NCBI RefSeq assembly: GCF_002288925.2
Contig: NW_022098000.1
Coordinates: 1,808,494 to 1,872,493, forward strand
Direction of reading: 5' to 3'
Origin: Delphinapterus leucas
Lineage: Eukaryota; Chordata; Mammalia; Artiodactyla; Monodontidae
Length of the DNA: 64,000 nt
Positions 48,452-59,819 of the stretch are shown here, piece after piece (the stretch's first letter is position 1; every line of letters begins with the position of its first letter). The position numbers were made by a program, and so were the translations under genes. Below the pieces are notes generated by a model, which saw only the letters and a list, made by a program, of their open reading frames with translations, did not search any database and had not been told where the DNA came from.

Positions 48452-48466
48452 AAAGCAAAGTGTTAG
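48452..48466 (+). repeat. Target-site duplication of L1 copy C (right)
   Basis: One mismatch to 41096-41110. Confidence 0.88.
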
Positions 48467-48822
48467 CAGGGTTGTATTCCTTCATGGGGATCTAGGAGCA
48501 AGGTCATTTCCTTGCCTTTTCTGGCTTCTAAAGCCACCCACGTTCCCTGACTCGAGAACCCATTCCTCCATCTGCAGAGCCAGCAATGTGGGCCCAGTTC
48601 CTTCTCACACTGCTGTCTCTCTGTCTCTCTCCTGTCTCCCTTTGTGATCACAGTGGACCCACCCAGATAATCCAGGATAATCACCTACGTTAAATAAACT
48701 GATCATCAACTGTAATTCCATTTTCAGCTTAATCCCTTTCTGCCACAACCTGACCTAACATGTTCCGGGGCAGGGATCAGGACATGGACATCTTTGGGGG
48801 CATTATTCTGCCTGCCACAACC
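48467..48822 (+). repeat. Ancient interspersed repeat, right half
   Basis: Continues the repeat cut at 41110: 'tttccttgccttttctggct', 'gtggacccacccagataatc', 'ggacatggacatctttgggg', and the terminal 'cattattctgcctgccacaa'. Together with the left half it makes one roughly 480 bp repeat. Confidence 0.75.
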
Positions 48823-49073
48823 ACTGCTCTCTCATTCCCACCCATTTCTTCATTTTCTGCTAAAACACACCATCAATTATTCTCTTTCTTTATATTACCA
48901 ACTCCTTTCTACTTGTTTCTTCCTCAGGAGTAGAGAATACATCTACCTTATTCACCATGTGGCCTATTTGTCATGCATAAATGAATAGATAACAAAAATC
49001 ATTTAAACAAAGACTTCTGTCCAGTTTGAACTCCCCAGATAATGTCCTACCTCTCTCTACCCCTTCACAGCAA
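48823..49073. other. Unassigned sequence
   Basis: Nothing recognised. Confidence 0.4.
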
Positions 49074-50740
49074 TAAATGGATGTTGAATTCTGTCAAGTT
49101 CTTTTTCTGCATCTATGGAGATGATCGTATGATTTCTCCTTAATTTTGTTCATGTGCTTTATCACATTGATTGATTTGTGGATATTGAATCATCCTTGTA
49201 TCACTGGAATAAATCCCACTGATTATGACATATGATCCTTTTAATGTGTTGTTGAATTTTGTTTGCTAATATTTTGTTGAGGATTTTTGCATATGGGTTC
49301 ATCAGGGATATTGGCCTATAATTTTCTTCTCTTGTGGCATCCCTGGTTTTGGTATCAGGGTAATGTTGGCCTCATAAAATGAGTTTGTAAATGTTCCTTC
49401 CTCTTCTAATTTTTGGAAGAGTTTGAGAAGGATTGGTGTTAATTCTTCTTTGAGTGTTTTGTAGAATTCATCAGTGAAGCCATCTGGTCCTGGACTTCTG
49501 TTAGTTGGAATGTTTTTCATTACTGTTTCAATCTCCTTACTGGTGACTGGTCTGTTCAGATTTTCTAATTCTTCATGATTAAGTTTTGGTAGGTTGTATG
49601 TTTCTAGAAATCCACCCATTTCTTCTAGATTGTCCACTTTTCTGGAATATAATTATTTGTAATAGGCTCTTTTGGTCCTTTGTATTTCTGTAGTTATCAG
49701 AACATCTCTTTCATTTCTGATTTTAAGTCTTGTCTTCTTTTTTTCAGGAGAATCTAGCTAAATGTTTGTCAATTTTGTTTATCTTTTCAAAGAACCAGCT
49801 CTTAAAATCATTTGGTCTTTTCTACTGTCTTTTTATTCTCTATTTCATTCATTTCCATTCTGATCTTTGTTATTTTCTTCCTTCTACTAACTTTGCGGTT
49901 TGTTTGTTCATTCCTTTTCTAATTGCTTGAGGTATAAAGATTTTTATTTGAGATTTGTTCTGTTTTTTGATGTAGGCATTTATTGCTATAAACTTCCCTC
50001 TTAGAACTGCTTTCATTGCATCCTGTAAATTTTGGTATAATATATTTCCATTTTCATTTGTCTCAAGGTATTTTTTGATTTCTCTTTTGAGTTCTCCTTT
50101 TACCCACTGATGGTATATAGCATGTTGTTTAATCTCCACTTATTTGTGAATTTTCTAGCTTTCTTCTTGTAATTGATTTCTAGTTTTATTTCACTGTGGG
50201 CAGAAAAGGTGCTTGATAAGATCAAGTTCATTTTCTTAAATTTATTAAGACACTGTGTAAACTAACATATGACTTATTCTGAAGAATATTCCATGTACCC
50301 TTAAGAAGAATGTGTATTCTGCTGCTGTTGGATGAAATGCTCTGTAGATGACTGTTAAGTCCATCTTGTTTAATGTGTCATTTAAGGCCAATGATTATTG
50401 ATTTTCTATATGGAATATCTATTCATTTTTGACAGTGGGATATTGAAGTCCCCTACCATTATTGTATGCAATCTATTTCTCCCTTCAGGTCTATTAATAT
50501 GTGCTTTCTATACTTAAGTACTTCTATGTTGGGTGCATAAATATTTACAAATGTTGTATCATCTTGTTGGATTGACTGCTTTATCATTATATAATGCCCT
50601 GCTTTGTTTCTTATTACAGTCTTTGACTTAAAATCTAATTTGTCTGATACAAGTATAGTTACTCCAGCCTTCATTTAGTTTATATATGCATGGAATATCT
50701 TTTTCCATCTCTTCACTTTCAATCTGTCTATATCCCTACC
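49074..50740 (-). mobile_element. Inverted 5' segment of an L1 (endonuclease to RT)
   Basis: On the minus strand, reading from 50740 to 49074, it runs from the endonuclease (remnants at 50459-50674 of AGVTILVSDK and YIMIK) through 49870-50139 ([10 protein letters not shown]) to the RT (49302-49637, [14 protein letters not shown]). It ends at the block encoding the region before the RT palm. It lies head to head with the sense 3' segment that starts at about 50741, which is the arrangement produced by twin priming. Confidence 0.85.
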
Positions 50741-51147
50741 CAGGCATATGGAACGATTCTCAACATCACTAATCATCAGGGAAATGCAAATAAAACTCAC
50801 AATGAGATATCACCTCACACCTGTTAGGATGGCTATTATCAAAAAGACCACAAATAACAAATTTGGCAAGGATGCAGAGAAAAGGAACCATTGTACATTA
50901 TTTGTGGGAATGTAATTTGGTGCAGCCACTAAGGAAAACAGTATGGAGTTTCCTCAAAAAACTGAAAATAGAACTACCATATGATCCAGCAATTCCACTC
51001 CTGAGTATATATCTAAAGAAAATGAAAACACTAATTCAAAAAGATACATGAACCCCAATGTCCACAGAAGTGTTATTTACAATCGTCAAGATATGGAAGC
51101 AACCTAAGTGTCCATCAAAAGATGAATGGATAAAGAAGATGTAGTGA

Positions 51148-51185
<38 letters not shown>

Positions 51186-51640
51186 TATTACTCAGCCATA
51201 AAAAAGAATGGAATTGTGCCATTTGCAACAAAGTGGATGGACCTAGAGAGTATAATGTTTAGTGAAATAAGTCAGACAAAGACAAATACTCTGTGTTACC
51301 ACTGATATGTGGAATCTAAAACATGAAACAAACAAATGTATGTAACAAAATAGAAACAGGCTCACAGATATAGAAAACAAACTAGTGGTTACCAGTGAGG
51401 AGAAGGAAGGGGGAGGTGCAACAGGGATTTGGGATTAAGAGATACAAGCTACTATGTATAAAATAGATAAGCAATAAGAATGTATTGTACAATACAGGGA
51501 AATATAGCCATTGTTTTGTAATTACTTTAAATGGAGTATAATCTATAAAAATATTGAATCTCTATGTTGTACACCTGAAACTAATAAAATATTGTAAATA
51601 AACTAACTTCAATTAAATAAATAAATAAATAAATACAAGC
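50741..51640 (+). mobile_element. Sense 3' segment of the twin-primed L1
   Basis: Starts within the ORF2 C-terminus ('ttctcaacatcactaatcat'), passes the knuckle region, and continues through the 3' UTR ('acctgaaactaataaaatat') to a tail of TAAA repeats at 51613-51636. (TA)n(GA)n lies at 51150-51184. A 62-codon piece at 50863-51051 is ORF2. Confidence 0.85.
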
Positions 51641-52065
51641 TCAAACAACAAAAAGTGTACAGCGTGATGATCTGACATACATATACTTTGGGAAATGGTT
51701 ACCATTCTCAAGTTAATTAACCCATCCATCATGTCACACGGTTACCTTTTTTTTTTTTTTTGGTGTGTGTGGTGAGAACACTTAAGATCTACTCTCTTAG
51801 CAAATTTCAAGCGTACATTACAGTATTACTAACTATTGTCACTATGTTGTTCATTAGATCCCCAGAAATGTTTCATCTTATAACTTAAAACTTGTACCCT
51901 TTGACCACTATCTCCCCATTTCATCCATGCCTCCAGCCCTACAACCACCATTCTGCTCTCTGTTTCTCTAAATTTGACTTCTTTTCCTTTTATACTATAT
52001 TTCCTATGAATTTCAAGGAGTCTCAATAAATAAAGGTTATATTTCAGGGTCAAAATTCCTTGGAT
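51641..52065 (-). mobile_element. Old L1 3' end, antisense
   Basis: Reverse complement of an old L1 3' UTR: 'tgatctgacatacatatact', 'ttaattaacccatccatcat', T17 at 51747-51763, 'gagaacacttaagatctact', 'ttagatccccagaaatg'. It may be the 3' end of the same antisense element whose 5' part fills 52250-55165. Confidence 0.7.
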
Positions 52066-52249
52066 TTACACCTTTATGAACACTGACTTTTTAAAAAATA
52101 AATATAAATCATTAGCATAATTCCAATATATCTACATACTTACTCAAAAGAAGTCTACATAAGGATATTTATTGATGCATTATTTGTAATACAAATACCA
52201 CAACTGCAGAAATACCACAAATGTTCAAAAAATAAAAATAATTATTGGT
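52066..52249. other. AT-rich spacer
   Basis: Possibly late L1 ORF2 sequence (catacttactcaaaagaag), too diverged to orient firmly. Confidence 0.35.
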
Positions 52250-53690
52250 AAGCACGGATTTAATATTGCATTTTGTTCCTGTGTTCTGGCTATTTTATAA
52301 TTGTTCTTTTCCCTTCTTCTCTTGCTCTCTTTCTTTGTGATTTGATGATTTACTGTAGGGATATGTTTATATTCCTTTCTCTTTGTCTTTTGTATATCTA
52401 CTATAGGTTTTTTCTTTGTGGTTACCATGGAGCTCCCATAATAAAACACCTTAGACTTATAACACCTTATTTTTAGCTGATGATAACTTACATCTGAACA
52501 CATTCTAAAGCTCTAGCCCCCCCCTCGAGTTTTATATGTTTGAAGTCACAATTTATATCTTTTTATCTTGTGTATACCCTAACAAATTATTGTAGTTATA
52601 GTTATTATTGCTACTTTTGTCTTCTAACATTCATACTAGATTTATAAGTGATTAACACATCACCATTACTATATTAAATTATTCTTAAATTAACTATATA
52701 TTTACCTTTAGCAGCAAAATTTATACTTTCATATGCTTTTCTGTTACTAATTAGTACCCTCTTGTGTCAACTTAAAGAAATTCCTTTAACAGTACTTATA
52801 AGGCGGCTTAATGGTAATGAACTCCTTCATTTTTCACTTGTCTGGAAAACTCTATATATCTCCTTATTCTGAAGAACATTTTTGCTGGGTAGAATTTTGC
52901 GGTTGGCAGTTTTTGTCTTTTACCACTTTGAATGTACTGTGTCACTCCCTTCTGGCCCACAAAATATCTGCTAAAAATTTGATAGTCTTATGAGTATTTC
53001 CTTGTACATAACAAGTTATTTCTCTTGTTGCTTTTAAGATTCTCTCCTTGTCTTTAACTTTTGACAATTATAGTGTGTCTCAGTGTGGATCTCTTTGGAT
53101 TCATCTTATTTGGAACCCTCTCTGGGCTTCCTGGATCTGGATGTGTGTTTTTTCCCCAAGTTAAGGAAGTTTTCAGCCATTATTTCTTCAAGTTTTCTCC
53201 CCCTTTCTCTCTCTCTTCCTCTAGGACCTCCATAATGTGAATATTGGTCCACTTGATTTTTTCCCCATAAGACCCTAAAGCTATCTTCACTCTTTTCATT
53301 CTTTTTTCTTTTTCTCCTGTGACTGAATTAATTCCACTGCCCTGTCTTCATGTTGGCTGAGCTTTTATTCTGCTTGATCTAGTCTACAGTTGAAACCTTC
53401 TACTGAATTTTTCAGTTCAGTTATTGTATCCTTCAGTTCTATCATTTCTGTGTGGTACTTTCTTGTATTTTATATCTCTTTGTTAAAATTCTCACTTTGT
53501 TCATGCATTGTTTTTCAGATCTCAGTGGGCATCTTTGTGATCATTATTTTGAACTCTTTATTGGATAAATCAGTTATCTCCATTTCTTTAAGGTCTTTTT
53601 CTGAGGTTTTATCTTGTTCTTTCATTTGAAATACATTTCTCTCTTCATTTTCTTGATTCTCTGTAGTGGTTTCTGTGCATTAGATAAAAC
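52250..53690 (-). mobile_element. Old L1 5' region, antisense
   Basis: Contains the antisense blocks typical of the 5' half of old mammalian L1s: 'gctgggtagaattttgcggt', 'aagattctctccttgtcttt', 'aagttttcagccattatttc', 'ttggtccacttgatttt', 'ttgaactctttattggataa'. No intact ORF; the 79-codon plus frame at 53390-53629 is a shadow. Confidence 0.7.
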
Positions 53691-55165
53691 AGTCAACTCT
53701 CCCAATCTTGACAGGGTGACCTTGCGTAGGAGATGAAACTTATTGTTCAACCATGCCCTAGCTCCTGGTTGTCTCTCAAACCTTTGTGACTGTCCAAGCT
53801 GCCTTCTTTGTTCTTAGTGGCTCCCAGTACTTGAGGGTGTGCAAAGGTCTTTCAGTGTCTCAAAGGGGGAGGTTCTCATTCAGCACCTAGATTCAGACTA
53901 ATTGGAACCCAGACAGTCTCCTCAGACAGCAACTTTAAACATATATAATATGCCTCTTTCAGAAGGTGACTGAGAGATGGCTGTTTTTGTCTGTTCCCTC
54001 TGCATTTAGCTCTGGGATTATAGAGAGTTAAGAACCGTTTCTTCGTTTGCTTCCATCCCATTGAACCCATGGACACCAGACCCACTGGCCACCAGGGCCA
54101 GGTTACCAAGGGATGTGTCCTCTTGGCAGCAGCCATAAATGCGGGGGCACCAGGTATGTGCAAAAGCTCCTTTCACAGAGACACCAGGGACCTGGGGTGG
54201 GGCAGAGGGGGAGCATGAAGAATGTGCCTGCTGGCCTCCCCAGTCTCTGGGGAAGATTGCAGTCATGCCCTAGATGTGTGTTAAATTAGAAGCCTGCCCC
54301 TCAGGCCACAGGTTTTAAGATCTGCAAATAGGCCTCTTTCATGGAAAGACTTGGCATTTCAACCTGCTGCCTCTGTGCTATGCCCTGGTGGCATAGCTGT
54401 TTAAGAACTGTGTCTTACAGTTCTTAAACAGTCCTATGGGTAATCCCTCTGGCTACCAGAGCCAGGCAACCAAGGGGTGCATCCCCTGGGTGGCAGCCAC
54501 AATAGCCAGGGTGCCAGACATGTGTACAAGCCCCTTTACAAGTGATACCAGTGACCTGGAGTGAAGCAGAGGGAAAGCACAAAGATGGTGCCCACCAGTC
54601 ATCCCAGTCTCTGGGGAAGATTGCAGCCGTGCCCTAGATGAGTGTTAAATCAGAAGCCTGTCCCTTGAGCCACAGGTTTTAAGATCTGAAAATGGGCCTC
54701 TTTTGTGAAAAGACTGGACGTTTCAGTCTGCAGCCTCTTTGCTGAGTCCTCATGAAGCTGTTAAGAACTGTGTCTTAGTTCACAACAGCCTTGTGGGTCT
54801 TGGGACATAAACCCCATAAGCTTTCAGACCTGGATGTTTTGGAAGATCATGTCTCAGGTGAAAGTCTTAAAAGTCGGGGCATCAGATATGGAATCCAAAC
54901 CCTTCACTTCTCAGAGAGAGCTGAGAGTGTGAGTTCCCTCCCAGTTGTATGCTGCCGTAGCGGGGATGGATATTTGGTGACATTGTGTCTCAGCCCCTCC
55001 TACCATTTCAAAGTGGGTTTTTCTCATTTTCCTGCTGTGTAGAAGTCACTCAGCTTGTTTCTCTTGGAGGGAATTATTCCATATGTTGTTGTAGATTCAG
55101 TGTGTCTCTGGGAGGACTGAGTTCAGGAGCCTCCTGTGTCACCTTCTTGAACTGAACTCTCCCAA
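53691..55165 (-). repeat. Antisense L1 5' UTR with tandem ~370-bp units
   Basis: Three related units can be aligned by a shared gcctcttt block at 53952, 54332 and 54696 (offsets 380 and 364 bp). Shared strings include 'ccccagtctctggggaagat' (twice), 'gccacaggttttaagatctg' (twice), and 'agttaagaac'/'gttaagaactgtgtctta' variants. The right edge, on the minus strand, reads gttcaagaaggtgacacagg, compatible with the 5' end of the element. Tandem 5' UTR units are known in several L1 lineages. Confidence 0.75.
54397..54431. repeat. Perfect 15-bp hairpin inside the tandem array
   Basis: Arms ctgtttaagaactgt and acagttcttaaacag are exact reverse complements around gtctt. The neighbouring unit at about 54748-54795 has only a partial palindrome at this place. 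Confidence 0.95.
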
Positions 55166-56457
55166 TCTCCAGAATTTTAAGAAAATTTTTAACCACTCCC
55201 ATGTAAGTTCTATTCTAGAGCTAATATTAAACCTTTAGAGAACGTTTCAACATTCAAAGGACATTTCCAATTTCTATAATTGTTTATCAGATTTGTAATC
55301 TTATGTAAATTATAAGACTTTTATATCCTTATAATTGACTTTTTTCTATTTTCCTTTTGAACCCTTTAAGCAGTAACCAATTTGTTTGGACATATTAGCT
55401 ATATTTAATTATAAACAGTTTTTACATGTACCATTTGATCTTACCATTAAAGTAATTTCAGTATGATGTTGCTTTTGAACACTGGAATCTACACTCTGGA
55501 AATGTGTTCAGTAGCCCATAATGTGGGTCCTGAAGACCCAAGGCCGAGAAGCTAGGATCACAGAGGGTATTATGCATGGTCCCCCATGTGAGGAATGCTG
55601 TAGGGATTTCTCTTTGGCAGACCAAAGGGCAAGCTTCCTACTAAAGGCATTTATAACATGCTAACAAATAACCATAGGGTGTATTTACAAGATATGTGAG
55701 AGAACCTGACAGGCACAAACTGATGAACATCAAAGACAAGTTAAGTGAGCTATTTCCTATTTACTCATGAGAAACAAACAGCTCTAGTGGAAAATTTTAG
55801 GCTCACTGGATTCCATCACTTGAAAAAATCACAGAATTTTTCCCTGGAAATATCTTTAGAGATCATCTAGCTCAACATTGCCCCCTTCCTAGTTTTATTT
55901 CATACTTCATTTACCCATTTACTGACACAGACAGATGCCTCTAAATTTCTATACACATAAACATTTATGCATGAATATTCAATTTGAAAGTTACACAGGA
56001 TGTGCTCATTAGAGATTATGTGACTTCCTTTGCATCTTTCCTCCTTAAAGCTCTGAGGCAATGACCTTTCTTGAGTTAACATTAGAAAAAGCACAATATT
56101 TGATTCTGAGAGATCTAAATACTAAGGGAGCACGGAGCTGTGAGACAGAGAAGAGGCAAAACCGTAGCAGGCACGTGTGAGAATCTGAGGGTTGAAGGAG
56201 GTGCAGAAGGGCCTCCCAGGCCCTCAGTGCATCTAAGAAGATGAGCAGAGGGCTCGCCACGTGGAGAAGTGGGAAAGGAATTGGGCTGCTATGACAGAAC
56301 CTCAGTTTTAAAAAAATATCATGGTCAACATTCTTTCCAGGTCCAATTGCTCTCATTTGAAGTAAGAGAATTTGAATATCATCCCCTTTGCCTGCCACCA
56401 CTCTCCTTGCTGAGCAGCAGAGAAAAAGTTGGGGTTGGGGTGGGGATGTGGGGAATT
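55166..56457. other. Unassigned sequence
   Basis: Nothing firmly recognised. 55800-55870 has a faint MIR-like phrase ('agatcatctagctcaac'). A 118-codon minus frame at 56045-56401 and an overlapping plus frame at 56269-56514 have no known domain. Confidence 0.4.
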
Positions 56458-56605
56458 TCAGGTTCCAGTTTCAGTTCTGATTCAAGCTTGTTGTGTTACC
56501 TGGAAACAGCCTAACCTTCCTGGCCTCGGTTTCCTCACTTGGTTACTTGAGGTTAGACTAGTGACTGCAGTAGGATTCCTTCCAGCTCAAATACCCTGTG
56601 ATTAT
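56458..56605 (+). repeat. MIR SINE relic
   Basis: 'ggcctcggtttcctcact' is the sense MIR core, preceded by 'gttgtgttacctggaaac' and followed by 'gtaggattccttccagctc'. Confidence 0.7.
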
Positions 56606-56889
56606 ACATGTATCTCCTGACCAAAGCCTTGCCTTAACACAGGCTGCCAAAATGGAATCAGTGAAACTTGAGTCCAGTAGGCTCCTGCCTGAGTGTAGCA
56701 GAAGGACCTCAGGGGAGCCCAGCGGCTCCTCTAAAGCTGTCGCCTAAAACGAGGTCCACCCCAGCTCAGTTTTAGAAGCTGCATCTCCCACAAGGCTGAA
56801 GAGCATGACTGAATATTGCAAATCTGAAATACAACTCATTCACTCTCTAAATACAAATGCCAGGCTCATACAAATGCCAGGCTTGGGTG
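56606..56889. other. Unassigned sequence
   Basis: A short direct repeat of 'caaatgccaggct' (56855 and 56870) is the only pattern. Confidence 0.5.
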
Positions 56890-57390
56890 GGAGCTGGGAG
56901 TAAGAAGATGAAAGGCAGGAGGGCAGAGACAACTTGTGCTGGGTGAGTGGCAGAGAGGAGATGTGAGGGAGATCTGGGGAGGCGGACGGATTGGGGAACT
57001 CCCTGCAAGGAGTGGGGATTTCCCAGGAAGCCTGCACAGCGGTGGAGCAGGCACAGGAGCATGAGCATTTGTAAGATGGTAACGGGTAAAGAGCGTTTGC
57101 AGGCAAAAGGAACTGTTTGGATAAAGGGAGAGTGAAGGGCATTGCTGTTTAAAGAAATGCTGGAAAATGTACTAAAGCTAGAATGTAGGGTGTCGGATTA
57201 CAGCTGTAGGCAACAGCCGCAATGGAGAGGTTTTCAAGCAGGAGGTAGAGAGACTTGGATTTGTTTCTAGGAGGGAAATGACAGCAGCTCGGAGGATAGA
57301 AGGGGCTGGCGAAAGGCTGGAGGAAGGAGACCAGACAAGGGGCTCCAGCAAGCAGATAACCAGCTTATCCTGGCTCACACCACTTGCCAT
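56890..57390 (-). mobile_element. Possible L2 relic, antisense
   Basis: Purine-rich antisense L2-like phrasing: 'gagcatgagcatttgtaaga', 'ttttcaagcaggaggtagag', 'gaaggagaccagacaagggg'. Frames on both strands here reflect base composition. Weak assignment. Confidence 0.4.
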
Positions 57391-58079
57391 TTGAAGGACG
57401 GTATCTGAATTATATTCACACAGCCATCTGGTTTGGTTAGTGGTAGATACCTACAGAGGTACAGAGAGACTTTCCAGAAGCCATCATGAGAATCAGCCAA
57501 ATCTCTAGACCAACAGTGACAGTCTTGTTACAGAAATAAGACCATCATAATTCTTATTGTACAATTTATTGCAGAAATTCATAGTATGCTACTGTGCCTG
57601 TTGTAACACACATCCACAGGGGAGACTCCCAGAATGGATGTTCATTTCACCATCATGGTCCTCTTCCCTCTACTGCTGACCTTGCCTGAACACTGGACAT
57701 CTGGGCGCTGGGGCATGCTTTGTTAGAAAGTTGACAGATATCATTTCCAAGCTTCGTTTTTGGTTTTTTTTTGTTTTTACATGGACTATCCAAGCTAATT
57801 AATTTCATAGAATCACATAAGTAAACAGAAAACTCAGGTCTGGAGCAAATAGGAAAATTTAACTCAAGATTCCCATTTCTTCCTACTAGCTTCCACTTCT
57901 TATTCTTAACAATCACTCAAAAACCTGATGGTGTGAGACTGCTGTAACCCTGGGAGATATCTGTGAAATACCAAATGAAATGGCCCTTTTAGATTTCTAC
58001 AGCAAGCCAGTCCCTCCCGCACCCCTTGCCCTGGGATCTCATAATGCTCTATGAAAGCAAAGTTCATTAAGGCTCCCCT
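57391..58079. other. Unassigned sequence
   Basis: Nothing recognised. Confidence 0.4.
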
Positions 58080-58220
58080 TGTACAGTGGGCAGCATTATT
58101 ATTCTCATTTCTCACACCAACAAAGCAAAGTAGAGAGATGTTTGCAGTTGCTTGTCCAACTTTGCCATTCTAGTGGCAAAACTAGAAACACAGCTCAGTG
58201 ATGGGCCCTCAACTACTATC
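58080..58220 (-). repeat. MIR SINE relic (weak)
   Basis: 'cattattattctcatttctc' followed by 'ttgcttgtccaactttgcc' and 'agtggcaaaactagaaacac' follows antisense MIR order. Confidence 0.5.
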
Positions 58221-58560
58221 AAACAGCTTTGTACTTTCAAGTAAAGCTGAAGTAACTTACCTAAAACCAGAGTAACTTGCATTTCAGAATGAAAATGAGA
58301 ATGTGGGCTGCTGCTTCTCACAGGTAACCTGTGTCTTCCCCACCAAGCACCAATAAAACTTCCCGGAATATGCAATCTGATTACTATCTAAACAGACTAA
58401 TATAACATATTCCAGACCACATCAGCCATGCAAATGTTACTGAAAGAGTCCATCCCATAACTAAAGCGTACCTACCCCTGACACAGAGGTGAGGTGAGGA
58501 CAGAGATGACTTTTAACGAGTGAACACGACAGAGAAAATAAAACAGCTGAAAATGAAGTC
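58221..58560. other. Unassigned sequence
   Basis: Nothing recognised. Confidence 0.4.
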
Positions 58561-58920
58561 ATAGATGTGTGTGTGTATAAAACATGTATATGGTATACAA
58601 GACATATAAATATGTATGATATATGTTATGGATAATAAATATGTGTGTATAAAATATATATGCGATATATATGACATAAGTATATCTCATATATGTTGTG
58701 TGAAACAAATATGTGTTTATAAAATATAAATATTATATACATTTAATCTAGCATATTCATGTTTATAAATAGCATGTCATACATTTACATATTTTATGTA
58801 TTATATACTTACACATAAATATATAACATGGGTGTTATATATATTTATATAAATATACTATATGTTTAAATCAGTATATATTATATGCGTTTTATATATA
58901 TATAAAACAATGACATTTAA
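58561..58920. repeat. AT-rich minisatellite-like tract, ~71-bp period
   Basis: A gtgtgtataa-type block recurs at 58571, 58643 and 58713 (gtgtttataa), giving spacings of 72 and 70 bp. The rest is TA/CATA-rich low-complexity sequence to about 58910. Confidence 0.75.
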
Positions 58921-59819
58921 GATACAAAATAGGATGGCTATGTATCAGTAAGTCCATTGAAACTCTCACATGAAATCCAATAATATACCTCACAATATTT
59001 AATATACAAAAGATTTAATGCCACAGTAGTGGACTGACTTTCTATGAGGAAAGAAGTATGTGAATATTTTTTAAAGATTATTTTAATTCTATAATTATGA
59101 AATCCGTACTTTAAAATGTATTTCTAAAACAAAAGAACTGTCATGTTGAAAAATGGTATTTCAGTTGTTCCGGTAATAGAGAAATGCATTTTGGAGAAGA
59201 AAACTAATTTCTTCAAATGAGACAAACAACCCCTTACAAGTGAAAATCTAAGAAGACATGGTAACATGTTTAGGAAGAAATAGTCAGTACATAAAATTTA
59301 TGTACTAAGGTAGGTACAATATGATATTATTGAAACCTATATGCTATGGTTGAAAAAGAAAGATGGTTTGGAATTTTAAGAACTGAGCTGAAGTGGGTTT
59401 TTTCTGTTTGGTTTTAACCACAAGCTAAAGTAGGAAGATGAACACATGACTAACAGAGAGCAACAGGCATCTGACAAATAAAGTCTAAGTAAAAGTGTCA
59501 TGTGTAGATATACATTTCTTCCTGGTCTTTACAAAATAGCTTAACAGACTGATACAATATGAATTAAATAAAAATTTAACTTCTTAAATATAGTATACAT
59601 TTATACCATTTCTAGGTAATAAAAAAGTTGTTTCCATCTACAATGTGCAGAATGGCCTTAGAGTCTAAAGTTCTTCTGAATTGTGTCCTGCAGAAGGGTC
59701 CTAGAAAATCAGTGGTTGAGTTAGGTTCATTTTCTAGTCTTGTCATATTTGAAATTAGTTCTTCCCCTGAGTTTGTGTCTGAAGTGTGTTGGTGAGTGCA
59801 ACTCACATCAGCATCAGCA
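58921..59819. other. Unassigned AT-rich sequence
   Basis: Nothing recognised. A 64-codon minus frame at 59612-59806 has no known domain. Confidence 0.4.

Noticed and set aside
53691..55165. CRISPR-like or satellite array
   Set aside because: Only three long diverged units with no short identical repeats or unique spacers; the flanks are L1 5' sequence in a vertebrate genome.
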